From JAEXOD01 sp963667875 (GTDB lineage Bacteria > Bacteroidota > Ignavibacteria > Ignavibacteriales > Melioribacteraceae): DNA of 64,000 nt. The DNA lies in contig CAXXGC010000004.1 in the NCBI GenBank assembly GCA_963667875.2, positions 1 through 64,000 of the forward strand, given 5' to 3'. Positions 36,856 to 45,634 of the stretch are shown piece after piece (positions within the stretch are counted from its first letter, which is position 1; every line of letters starts with the position of its first letter). The position numbers and the translations under genes are program-made. The notes below the pieces were generated by a model. It made no database searches. It was not told the origin of the DNA and worked only from the letters and a program-made list of their open reading frames with translations.

Positions 36856-38307
36856 TTATTTTAAGCCTAATTCTTTAGCCATTCTATAATAATTTGGTGG
36901 AGCAATTCCTAGTTTTTGAGCTGCTTCAGAATCTGATGAAGAATTTTCTCTTACATATTTAAAATATTTTTCTCTAAAATGTTTTTCCATTTGAGCTAAA
37001 GGTAATATTTCAGATCCGAAAGAAATTCCATAATTATCAGGTTGATGTAACGTAGTTTCTAATTCCATTCCGAGAATAAATTTTACATTTTTTGCATTTA
37101 TTTCCTTTTCATCAATAAAGAAGAATCGTTGTACAACGTTAATAAGTTCTCTAACATTTCCGGGCCATTCATAATCCATTAAAATATTCATTGCGTCATT
37201 ATCAATATGTGGTTTCTCACGCCCCATATCTGACCCAATATCATTCATAAAATGCTCTATAAGTTTAGGAATATCTGTTTTCCTTCTTTTTAATTTTGGT
37301 ACAATCAAAGGAACAACATTTAAACGATAATATAAATCTTCCCTAAATCTTTTAGCTTTAACCTCTTCCTCAATATTCCTATTAGTTGCGGCAATAATCC
37401 TTACATTAACCTTAATTTTTTCGGTACGGCCAATTTTTTCTATCTCACCGTCTTGTATTACTCTTAATAATTTCACTTGTGCCGGTAAAGGAAGTTCAGT
37501 TATTTCATCTAAAAATATAGTACCCTGATTAGCTATTTCAAACAAGCCCAATTTCTTTTTATCAGCTCCGGTAAATGCCCCTTTTTCATACCCAAAAAGT
37601 TCACTTTCAATCAAATCTTGAGGTAAACTGCCACAATTAATAGGTATAAAATTTTCAAATCTTCTATTACTTGTATAGTGAATATTAATAGCAACAAGTT
37701 CTTTACCTGTTCCCGAAGCTCCCCTAATCATAACGTTTACATTGGAATTAGCGTATTTTCGAATTTCATCTTTTAATTTAATAATTAGATCCGATTCACC
37801 AATAATTCTTTTTCTAAAAAGTATCTCCTCAATGCTGCGTAATATTTTTTGATTGGATTTATTCCATTCTCTCTCTAACTTGCATTTTTCATAAGCATTA
37901 AAAATACTCATTATAAAGTCAGTAGGCTGGTAAATAAAATCTTCAATATCCCCGGGATATTTAGTGCAGTACCAAAAAGCTCCAGCCAGTTTTAATTTAT
38001 TAGCAAAATTATAATCAGTAATATTAATAGTCATTTTAGTAATTACAATAATCTGTAAAGTACTGTCAATCTCTTTAATTTTTTGGATTAATGTATCACC
38101 CATTAATCCGCCGGCAATTTGAAAATCCATTATGATTAAATCATAATCATCTTTGTGTTGTTTTATTAAATTTAGAGCTTCTCTGCCATCCGAAACTACA
38201 TCACGAATTATAATTTTTTGATTAAAAGGCAATAATGTATTATGAACTCGTCTTACATCAAAATCTTCATCTTCAATTAATAAAATATTTATCAAGTCCT
38301 TAGACAT
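36856..38307 (-). CDS. NtrC-class sigma-54-dependent response regulator
   Basis: 483 aa. The receiver domain (1-140) has acidic pocket Glu12/Asp13, phospho-acceptor Asp61 (IIMDFQ), Thr90 and Lys116. The AAA+ domain (about 165-400) has Walker A GASGTGKE (196-203), the sigma-54 contact loop GAFTGA (243-248) and Walker B TIFLDEI. The C-terminal Fis-type helix-turn-helix (about 445-483) ends EAAQKLGIAPPNYYRMAKEL. Intact GAFTGA means it can activate RpoN promoters; the one at 36578-36593, just downstream of its own gene, is the obvious target. It overlaps the kinase gene by eight bases. Confidence 0.93.
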   Translation of the reverse strand: MSKDLINILLIEDEDFDVRRVHNTLLPFNQKIIIRDVVSDGREALNLIKQHKDDYDLIIMDFQIAGGLMGDTLIQKIKEIDSTLQIIVITKMTINITDYNFANKLKLAGAFWYCTKYPGDIEDFIYQPTDFIMSIFNAYEKCKLEREWNKSNQKILRSIEEILFRKRIIGESDLIIKLKDEIRKYANSNVNVMIRGASGTGKELVAINIHYTSNRRFENFIPINCGSLPQDLIESELFGYEKGAFTGADKKKLGLFEIANQGTIFLDEITELPLPAQVKLLRVIQDGEIEKIGRTEKIKVNVRIIAATNRNIEEEVKAKRFREDLYYRLNVVPLIVPKLKRRKTDIPKLIEHFMNDIGSDMGREKPHIDNDAMNILMDYEWPGNVRELINVVQRFFFIDEKEINAKNVKFILGMELETTLHQPDNYGISFGSEILPLAQMEKHFREKYFKYVRENSSSDSEAAQKLGIAPPNYYRMAKELGLK

Positions 38308-39805
38308 TTAATGAAACTCCATCATTTTTATTTTGTATTGTAACAATAAACTTACATCCGCCGCCAATCAAATTTTCAACATCAATCCCCCAACCACATC
38401 TTTTACTTATTGTGTATGCAATATAACATCCATAACCGACATTCCTATTATCCGGTATTTTTGTTGAGATATTTTCTTCAAATATTTTTTTGATTCCATT
38501 TTTATTTACTTCTAATAATTCCGGTTTAATACCTATACCATTATCTTTAATAATAATATATGTTGCATTAATGGTTTCATCAACCGACGTGGTTATTTCA
38601 ATAATTAAATGGTTATCCCCGCCATGCTCAATACTATTTTGTATTAGGGGTTCCAATAATTCCCAAACAACAAACTCATTAACTTGAATTATTGGGGTTT
38701 TGTTATCCAAATTTAATTTTATTTCAAATGAATTTGTCCTTTTAGTAATTCTATAAAAAATATTATTAACAATAAAAGTAATCAAATCATTTAAGTTAGT
38801 TCTAAATATCGGATTTCTAATGGTCTGAATTGGCGGATCAAACCATTTCATATCATAAATAACCCGGCTAATAAAATTGGAATACTTAGAAACTCGATAC
38901 TTAATTTCATTTATATTATCCGGTGAAAGAATTCTTAAATCTTCTTTTATAAATCCCATTACTTTTTCAGCTTTATGATGTGTATGATAAATCCTATTAG
39001 TAAACATTAATTCCTTTTCATAATTTATTTCTTTCTTTAAGTTTTCCTCATGTTCATCAAGCAGTCTTTTTTGGGCTTCATCTCTTTCTTTAACAGTATA
39101 AGATGAAATAAAATACATTGCCAGTAATCCCAAAATTATAATTGACATATAAATAACTGAAGTTTCATCCAAATTTGCTATTACTTCATTTGTAATAAAT
39201 GAAAAATCAGGTGTATTTTTCATATATAAAGCACCAACATATTCGCCACGTAAAATAAAAGGTACAAAAATATGAAAAGACTCTTTATTGGTCATAAAAC
39301 TAATTACTTGTTCGCTTTTTATCAACTCGTTATAATTATTTTGATATAAAAGAACAGCGTTGGCATGACTTAGGGAATCTGCGGAAGGAACAAATTTTTC
39401 ATTAAACAAATATGAATACAAAACTCTTCCGTCATCAATAGCATATATTTTATTATTTCTATTTACTATAATGCATAATTCCTGCACATTATGCTGCAAT
39501 ATTTGTTGACTAAAAATAATATCAAAAGATTGTACAATACGTGACACTTCATCTTCAAACAATTTTTCTTTTGGATTTATAGTTTCAAGCAGTAATTCTA
39601 ACGAAGTAGTGGTAACATTTGCTAAACGTTCGGCAGAATCTTTTTGATACCATTCCTGAGTATTATCCAAAAACGTTTTTATGGACGATTTGTTAATTAT
39701 CGAAATAATTATTTGGAAAGCAAACAATATTATAAATAATAACGTTAAGTGTTTAAACTCAAAATGATATTTTTTTATTTTTTCAATTATTAAATTATTA
39801 TTCAT
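38300..39805 (-). CDS. Membrane histidine kinase, partner of the sigma-54 regulator
   Basis: 501 aa. TM1 (about 20-38), a periplasmic sensor region (about 40-210), TM2 (about 215-235) and a coiled-coil linker (KERDEAQKRLLDEHEENLKK) lead to the kinase core. The ATPase domain is clear: N box EPLIQNSIEHGG, G1 DNGIGI, G2 NVGYGCYIA, then GGGCKFIV. The phospho-acceptor region is not the usual HELRTPL. A His cluster, IYHTHHKAEKVMGF (about 271-284), sits where it should be and is the best candidate. The gene starts two bases after the sugar-binding protein gene and overlaps the regulator gene, so the three are made together. Confidence 0.88.
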   Translation of the reverse strand: MNNNLIIEKIKKYHFEFKHLTLLFIILFAFQIIISIINKSSIKTFLDNTQEWYQKDSAERLANVTTTSLELLLETINPKEKLFEDEVSRIVQSFDIIFSQQILQHNVQELCIIVNRNNKIYAIDDGRVLYSYLFNEKFVPSADSLSHANAVLLYQNNYNELIKSEQVISFMTNKESFHIFVPFILRGEYVGALYMKNTPDFSFITNEVIANLDETSVIYMSIIILGLLAMYFISSYTVKERDEAQKRLLDEHEENLKKEINYEKELMFTNRIYHTHHKAEKVMGFIKEDLRILSPDNINEIKYRVSKYSNFISRVIYDMKWFDPPIQTIRNPIFRTNLNDLITFIVNNIFYRITKRTNSFEIKLNLDNKTPIIQVNEFVVWELLEPLIQNSIEHGGDNHLIIEITTSVDETINATYIIIKDNGIGIKPELLEVNKNGIKKIFEENISTKIPDNRNVGYGCYIAYTISKRCGWGIDVENLIGGGCKFIVTIQNKNDGVSLNV

Positions 39806-39807
39806 AT

Positions 39808-41130
39808 CTACTTTAATAAAATACTGCGTGTTGAAATTTTATTTTTTGCTTTATTTAATGCATCTTTTACATCTATTCTCTGTTCTAATGCTAAATTTAA
39901 ATAATATGACAATAAATCCGTAATATGAGTATAATTAGGATGTTGGCTTCTAAACATCCCGGTTTCAATTAGTTTTTTATAAAACAATAAATCAGGATGC
40001 AGCTTTATATATGCCTCATCATAATAAATTTCTTTGTTAACTGGTAAAACTTTTCCTTCTTCATACATAATTTTTTGTGCTTCGCTGCTCATTAAAAACT
40101 CTAAAAACTTTTCAGATTCGCTAATTTTTGTTGAATATTTAGATATAATAAGATTCCATCCGCCAAAAATTGATTTTGGATTTGTACCCGCAAAGTGTGG
40201 TGTTGGAACTTTAACAAAAACAGCGTTTGGATCCACATTTTTATATTTTTTAATCTCCGATTCAAACCCCGGCCAGGCTCGTAAAAATACTCCGTTGTTT
40301 TCTATATAATAATCGTAACTTAAATTTTCTTTAAATTTTAATACTTCAGGCGGTGATATTTTATATTTATAAATCAAATCGACCAAAAATTGTAAAGTTT
40401 TTTCTGCCTTAACCGAATTTATTTGCAACGAATCGCCAACAATAAAAGACTGATCATACATTGACAGAAGTTCGGTATATATACAAATTAAACCCTCGTA
40501 ATCGGCTCCTTGAAAAACAAAAAAAGGATTATTAATTTTTAACTGCTCTTTTAAATCAATAAAATCTTCCCATGTTATCGAATTAGCAAGTTTATTTTTT
40601 ATAATTTTTGCATTTGGCAGTTTATTAATTATATCCTGTCTGTAATACATTAACGAAATATCAAGATATAACGGCAAAGCAACAAGAGTGGAATCATAAA
40701 TACATGAGTTAATAGCAGGACCAATAACATTTGTCTTTATTATTTTATCAAAATATCCGTTTAATGGTAAAGCCCATTTTGCAAAACGAGCAGTCCATAT
40801 TTGATCTATTGCAATAATATCTATTAAATCACTTTTACTTCTCAAAAATCTGGCTAAAAGTTCCTTGCGTTCATTTGTACTAAATTTAGAAAAAGGTATA
40901 TTTATTCCAATTACTTCAATTTTCCCCTTATTAAGTTCATTAAATCTTTTAATAACCTTTTCCTGCGCTGTAGAAATATTATCAACATAATAGATTCTTT
41001 TAACGGAATCGTATGGATATTTGTTAGAAAAAGATGTAGTTAAAATAAAACTTAATAAAATTATTAAAGTGATAACAATAATACTTGCAATTACGTATGC
41101 AATTTTTTCTGATTTCATTCCCAAATTCAT
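39808..41130 (-). CDS. Membrane-anchored extracellular solute (sugar)-binding protein
   Basis: 440 aa. An N-terminal membrane helix (about 10-34) without a lipobox or clear cleavage site is followed by an ABC-type family 1 binding fold: VDNISTAQEKVIKRFNELNKG (47-67), IDIIAIDQIWTARFAKWALPL, and a C-terminal GGWNLIISKYSTKISESEKFLEFLMSSEAQKIM. This resembles MalE-like sugar-binding proteins. No ABC permease or ATPase gene is near. Instead it is translationally linked to a histidine kinase and its regulator. I infer that it senses rather than transports, presenting bound oligosaccharide to the kinase's periplasmic domain. Confidence 0.85.
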   Translation of the reverse strand: MNLGMKSEKIAYVIASIIVITLIILLSFILTTSFSNKYPYDSVKRIYYVDNISTAQEKVIKRFNELNKGKIEVIGINIPFSKFSTNERKELLARFLRSKSDLIDIIAIDQIWTARFAKWALPLNGYFDKIIKTNVIGPAINSCIYDSTLVALPLYLDISLMYYRQDIINKLPNAKIIKNKLANSITWEDFIDLKEQLKINNPFFVFQGADYEGLICIYTELLSMYDQSFIVGDSLQINSVKAEKTLQFLVDLIYKYKISPPEVLKFKENLSYDYYIENNGVFLRAWPGFESEIKKYKNVDPNAVFVKVPTPHFAGTNPKSIFGGWNLIISKYSTKISESEKFLEFLMSSEAQKIMYEEGKVLPVNKEIYYDEAYIKLHPDLLFYKKLIETGMFRSQHPNYTHITDLLSYYLNLALEQRIDVKDALNKAKNKISTRSILLK

Positions 41131-41486
41131 AAATTTTTACATTTTTTAATATAAAGAAATTTTAGCTATAAATTGCAATTGCAATTTTATGATTTTTTTT
41201 ATTTTGCAAATAATTTTATTTTACACACCATTTTTAATTATTTTTAACTAAAAACCCAACTATTAAAATATATTGCTCAAATTATTATCAAAAAATAAAA
41301 CCATACATTATAGATTATTAATTTAATAAGAGAAATTTATTAATTTGATAATCGTATATCATAATTATCTAATAAGCAGGATATTTTAGTAAAATTATCC
41401 TTATTTTGATACAGGCATAATATTTGATATTTAGGTTTGATTTATTTAAACAATTTTGAATAAAAAATTCAAAACAGGAGTCCTCT
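41131..41486. promoter_or_regulatory. 356-base divergent control region between the two arms of the locus
   Basis: Very AT-rich spacer between the sensor operon (left) and the importer operon (right). It contains GATAAT-N11-ATTATC (41347-41369), a better palindrome at 41378-41401, and a GG-N10-GA element (AGGCATAATATTTGAT, 41413-41428) that is one base short of a sigma-54 core promoter because -12 is GA, not GC. AGGAG before the MFS ATG is a good ribosome-binding site. No gene is visible. Confidence 0.4.
41378..41401. promoter_or_regulatory. Imperfect palindrome, candidate operator or enhancer site
   Basis: AGGATATTTTA and TAAAATTATCCT face each other across one base; the arms match except for one inserted base. 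The flanking AATAAG on the left and CTTATT-like bases on the right extend the symmetry. The left half recurs upstream of the symporter operon (36687-36705), so both arms may share a regulator. Confidence 0.4.
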
Positions 41487-42809
41487 ATGGCTATTTCAGG
41501 TGGTGTGAAACCAAATGTTGTTAACACTTCAAAAACACAAAAAGATTATACTTTCCCGCTTACAGCACTAACGTCATTGTTTTTTATGTGGGGTTTTTTG
41601 ACTTGTCTTAATGATATTTTGATTCCACATCTAAAAAATGTATTTAATCTTAATTATACTGAATCAATGTTGATTCAATTTGTATTTTTTACTGCTTATT
41701 TTATTTGTTCAATGCCATCGGGCTGGCTTGTTAAAAAATTTGGGTACAAAAAAGGTATTGTAATTGGACTAATAGTGGCAGGGATTGGATGTCTTTTCTT
41801 TTATCCTTCTGCTGCTTTCAGATCTTATCCTTTCTTCTTAACTGCTCTTTTTATTATGGCTTCGGGAATTACACTGTTACAAGTTGCCGCAAATCCTTAT
41901 GTTACAATACTTGGAAAACCCGAAACAGCTTCGAGCAGATTAAATTTAACTCAGGCATTTAATTCATTAGGAACAACAATTGCTCCTTATTTTGGTTCAT
42001 TATTAATACTTTCTGTTACTGTAAAAACAGCTGAAGAAATATCAAAATTATCTTTAACTGATTTATCTGCTTATCAATTAGCAGAAGCAGCTGCGGTACA
42101 AGTTCCTTATCTTGGACTAGCAGCAGCATTATTTATTATTGCAGCTTTATTTGCTTATATAAAACTTCCTGAATTTAATGATAATAATAAAGAAGAATCA
42201 TCACTACCGGATGAAAATAATTTAGATCATCTGCATAATTCAGCATGGAAATATAGACATGTTGTACTTGGCGCAATTGCTATTTTTGTTTATGTTGGTG
42301 GTGAAGTTTCTATTGGAAGTTTTTTAGTTAATTACCTTGGATTAAAAGAAATTGCAGGTCTAAAAGAAGCTGATGCAGGTAAATTGGTTTCATTTTACTG
42401 GGGCGGCGCAATGGTTGGACGATTCCTTGGTTCGGCAATTCAAAGAGTTATTAAACCCGGCAATATGTTAGGTTTTAACGCTATAGTTGCTGCAGTATTA
42501 TTAGTTGTTACTATGCTTACTAACGGTCAAGTTGCAATGTGGTCTATTTTAGCAATTGGGTTATTTAATTCAATCATGTTCCCTACTATTTTCAGTCTTG
42601 GTGTTGCCGGATTGGGAAAACATACTTCACAAGCATCTGGAATTATTATTACCGGTATAGTAGGTGGAGCAATTATTCCAGTATTACAAGGCACAATAGC
42701 AGATTCGTTTATCGGTTTACATCATGCATTTATTTTACCGGTTTTATGTTATTTGTTTATTGCATATTACGGTTTTAAAGGCCATAACCCTGTAATTAAA
42801 AAGGTTTAA
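41487..42809 (+). CDS. Sugar MFS transporter of the GluP/FucP family
   Basis: 440 aa with twelve predicted helices, inner membrane. Family signature ALTSLFFMWGFLTCLNDILIPH (about 27-48), then LLQVAANPYV and SSRLNLTQAFNSLGTTIAPYFG (about 150-172), typical of proton-linked glucose/galactose or fucose importers. The ROK kinase 11 bases downstream points to glucose. It heads the right arm and opens with a strong AGGAG site. With the SGLT symporter, it gives the locus two unrelated monosaccharide importers. Confidence 0.9.
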   Translation: MAISGGVKPNVVNTSKTQKDYTFPLTALTSLFFMWGFLTCLNDILIPHLKNVFNLNYTESMLIQFVFFTAYFICSMPSGWLVKKFGYKKGIVIGLIVAGIGCLFFYPSAAFRSYPFFLTALFIMASGITLLQVAANPYVTILGKPETASSRLNLTQAFNSLGTTIAPYFGSLLILSVTVKTAEEISKLSLTDLSAYQLAEAAAVQVPYLGLAAALFIIAALFAYIKLPEFNDNNKEESSLPDENNLDHLHNSAWKYRHVVLGAIAIFVYVGGEVSIGSFLVNYLGLKEIAGLKEADAGKLVSFYWGGAMVGRFLGSAIQRVIKPGNMLGFNAIVAAVLLVVTMLTNGQVAMWSILAIGLFNSIMFPTIFSLGVAGLGKHTSQASGIIITGIVGGAIIPVLQGTIADSFIGLHHAFILPVLCYLFIAYYGFKGHNPVIKKV

Positions 42810-42820
42810 GGTGTGGCTTT

Positions 42821-43780
42821 ATGATGAATGAAATTGTACTTGGAATTGATGTTGGTGGAACAAACACTGTATTTGGATTTGTTGATAAAGATGGAAATTG
42901 TATATCGGAATATTCAATTCCAACAAACGCACAAGAAGATTCAAAAATATATTTTAACAGATTATTTGAAGAAATAAAAAATAAATTTACCCCACTCGCA
43001 CATTATTACTCCTTGCTAGGCATTGGAATTGGTGCACCCAACGCAAATTATTACAAAGGTACTGTCGAACAACCCCCCAATCTTAATTGGGGGTTTGTTA
43101 ATGTTGTGGAAATAGTTAAATCTTACTTTAATCTTCCCGCAGTTATAACCAACGATGCAAATGCAGCTGCAATTGGCGAAATGGTTTTTGGTGCAGCTAA
43201 AGGAATGAAAAATTTTATAGTGATCACTCTTGGCACAGGCGTTGGAAGCGGTATAGTTGCTAATGGTGAATTAATTTATGGTTCAGATGGTTTTGCCGGT
43301 GAAATTGGGCATACAGTTGTATTGCCTGATGGCAGAGATTGTGCCTGCGGTAAAAAAGGATGCCTTGAAGCTTATCTTTCAGCAAGCGGTTTTAAAAGAA
43401 CAGCTTTTGAAATTTTAGCACGAACCAATACAAAAAGCGAATTATGTAAATACTCCTTTGCCGATTTAACTCCTAAACTAATAAGTGAAGCAGCTTTAGC
43501 AGGCGACAAAGTTGCATTAGAGACTTTTGATTATTCGGCAAAATTGCTAGGATTACAGATTGCCGATGCGGTTGCTTATACTTCTCCTGAAGCCATAATT
43601 ATTTTTGGCGGTGTTGCAAAATCAGGTGATTTATTATTAAAACCATTAAAAAAATATATGGAAGAATATTTATTAAATATTTATAAAAATAAAGTGAATA
43701 TTTTACCAAGTGGATTACAAGATAAAAATATAGCTGTTCTTGGTGCAGCTGCTTTAATTTGGAAAGAATTATCAAAGTAA
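42821..43780 (+). CDS. ROK-family glucokinase
   Basis: 319 aa, cytoplasmic. ATP phosphate-1 loop GIDVGGTNTVFGFVD (about 8-22), sugar-binding TNDANAAAIGE, TLGTGVGSGIVANGEL, EIGHTVV and the zinc-binding ROK motif CACGKKGCLEA (about 174-184). Phosphorylates imported glucose (or a close hexose) at C6. Two adjacent ATGs (42821, 42824) both fit the AAGGTG upstream; the first is used here. No DNA-binding N-terminus, so it is a kinase rather than a ROK repressor. Confidence 0.9.
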   Translation: MMNEIVLGIDVGGTNTVFGFVDKDGNCISEYSIPTNAQEDSKIYFNRLFEEIKNKFTPLAHYYSLLGIGIGAPNANYYKGTVEQPPNLNWGFVNVVEIVKSYFNLPAVITNDANAAAIGEMVFGAAKGMKNFIVITLGTGVGSGIVANGELIYGSDGFAGEIGHTVVLPDGRDCACGKKGCLEAYLSASGFKRTAFEILARTNTKSELCKYSFADLTPKLISEAALAGDKVALETFDYSAKLLGLQIADAVAYTSPEAIIIFGGVAKSGDLLLKPLKKYMEEYLLNIYKNKVNILPSGLQDKNIAVLGAAALIWKELSK

Positions 43781-43812
43781 TATAAATTATAACTTACAAA
43801 AGGAAAATTATA

Positions 43813-45630
43813 ATGAAAAAACAAATTTTCATATTTTCAGTTTTATTTTTAGCATTAATTTCATTAAACTTTAAGAACGATACTAATAATAAAAAAAGTA
43901 ATATTGATAAAAAAGTTAAAAAATTACTTTCGGAAATGACACTTGACGAAAAAATTGGTCAAATGACACAAGTTGATATGTTAGCTTTTGCCGATCCGCA
44001 AGATGTTGAAAAATATTTTATTGGGTCAGTATTAAGCGGCGGTGGATCTGATCCCAAGGACATTACAGCTAAAGGATGGGCAGATAATTATGATATGTTT
44101 CAATCTTTTGCCTTAAAAACAAGATTAAAAATACCGATGATTTATGGTATTGATGCCGTTCACGGAAATAATAATATTGACGGCGCTGTTGTATTCCCCC
44201 ATAATATTGGATTAGGTGCTACAAAAAATGCAAAATTAATTAAAGAAGCCAGTCGAATTATTGCGCTTGAAATTGCAGGTACCGGTGTTGACTGGGCCTT
44301 TGCTCCTTGTGTTGCAGTTGGCCGAAATGAAAAATGGGGACGTACTTATGAAAGTTTTTCTGAAGATCCTACATTAGTATCAATTCTTGGAAAAGCGACT
44401 GTAGAAGGTTTACAGACTAAAAGTTTATCAGATCCTACAGCAATTTTAGCATGTGCTAAACATTTTCTTGGTGATGGTGGAACAACAAACGGTAAAGATC
44501 AAGGAAATACTGTAGTTGATAATGAAACTTTAAGAAAAATACATTTGCCCGGTTACATAAAAGCTATTGAAGCAAATGTTGGTTCAGTGATGGTTTCGTA
44601 TAGTAGTTGGAATGGCGTTAAAAACCATGGCAATAAATATTTAATTACCGACTTATTAAAAAAGGAACTTGGATTTAAGGGATTTGTAGTTTCGGATTGG
44701 GCTGGAATTGATCAATTACCGGGAAATTTTAAATCGGATATTGAACAATCTATTAATGCCGGTATGGATATGGTAATGATACCTAACGGACCAAAACAAC
44801 CAAACAATTATGTTGAGTTCATTAATGACTTAAAAGAATTAGTAAACGAAGGTAAAGTACCGATGTCAAGAATTGATGATGCTGTATCACGTATACTTAA
44901 GATAAAGTTTGCTATGAACTTATTTAATAATCCTTATACCGATAAAGCTTTGACTAAAGAAGTAGGTTCACAGGAGCATAGAAAAGTTGCGCGTCAGTGC
45001 GTTAAAGAATCTGTTGTATTATTAAAAAATGATGGTATACTACCTTTAAAGAAAGATGTAAAAAGTTTATATATTACAGGAAGCGGTGCCGATAACTTAG
45101 GAAGACAATGCGGTGGCTGGACAATTGAATGGCAAGGAAAAGAAGGAACCGTAATGAGCGGTGGAACTACCCTGTTGCAGGCAGTTAAAGAAACAGTATC
45201 TAAAGACACAAGAGTAACATATTCGGCTGATGGTAATGGCGCAGCAGGATCAGAATTTGCGATTGTTGTTGTTGCTGAAAAACCTTATGCCGAAATGTTT
45301 GGTGATACCAGCAATATTGTTTTAAGCAAAGAAGATATAGCAGTTATTAATTCAGTTAAAGAATCAAAAGTTCCATTTGTTGTAGTATTGTATTCAGGAC
45401 GTCCTGTTATTATAACTGATTTAATAGACAAATGTAATGCATTTGCAGCAGCATGGTTGCCTGGTACTGAAGGTAAAGGTGTAACTGATGTATTATTTGG
45501 AGACTATAACCCAACTGGTAAACTTCCGGTTTCATGGCCAAAAAATATGGAACAAATTCCAATTAATGTTGGTGATAAAGATTATTCACCCCTATTCCCA
45601 TTTGGATTTGGTCTAAATTATACTAAATAA
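43813..45630 (+). CDS. GH3 exo-beta-glucosidase (ExoP/barley ExoI type)
   Basis: 605 aa, N-terminal signal-like segment (1-20). Two-domain GH3 without a C-terminal fibronectin domain. The nucleophile is Asp295 in GFVVSDWAGI. The acid/base is Glu439 in GGWTIEWQG, a motif shared with plant and marine beta-glucan exohydrolases that release glucose from beta-1,3/1,4-glucans. Substrate loops KHFLGDGGT and GIDAVHGNNN are present. With no sorting tail, it is probably periplasmic. AAGGAAAA precedes the ATG; the next GH3 gene starts four bases after its stop. Confidence 0.92.
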   Translation: MKKQIFIFSVLFLALISLNFKNDTNNKKSNIDKKVKKLLSEMTLDEKIGQMTQVDMLAFADPQDVEKYFIGSVLSGGGSDPKDITAKGWADNYDMFQSFALKTRLKIPMIYGIDAVHGNNNIDGAVVFPHNIGLGATKNAKLIKEASRIIALEIAGTGVDWAFAPCVAVGRNEKWGRTYESFSEDPTLVSILGKATVEGLQTKSLSDPTAILACAKHFLGDGGTTNGKDQGNTVVDNETLRKIHLPGYIKAIEANVGSVMVSYSSWNGVKNHGNKYLITDLLKKELGFKGFVVSDWAGIDQLPGNFKSDIEQSINAGMDMVMIPNGPKQPNNYVEFINDLKELVNEGKVPMSRIDDAVSRILKIKFAMNLFNNPYTDKALTKEVGSQEHRKVARQCVKESVVLLKNDGILPLKKDVKSLYITGSGADNLGRQCGGWTIEWQGKEGTVMSGGTTLLQAVKETVSKDTRVTYSADGNGAAGSEFAIVVVAEKPYAEMFGDTSNIVLSKEDIAVINSVKESKVPFVVVLYSGRPVIITDLIDKCNAFAAAWLPGTEGKGVTDVLFGDYNPTGKLPVSWPKNMEQIPINVGDKDYSPLFPFGFGLNYTK

Positions 45631-45634
45631 AATC

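Noticed and set aside
39808..41130. Ordinary ABC sugar importer
   Set aside because: No permease or ATPase gene is adjacent, the protein is helix-anchored, and it is coupled to a kinase and regulator, so a sensor role fits better.
42821..43780. ROK-type transcriptional repressor
   Set aside because: The protein begins directly with the ATP-binding fold and has no helix-turn-helix domain.
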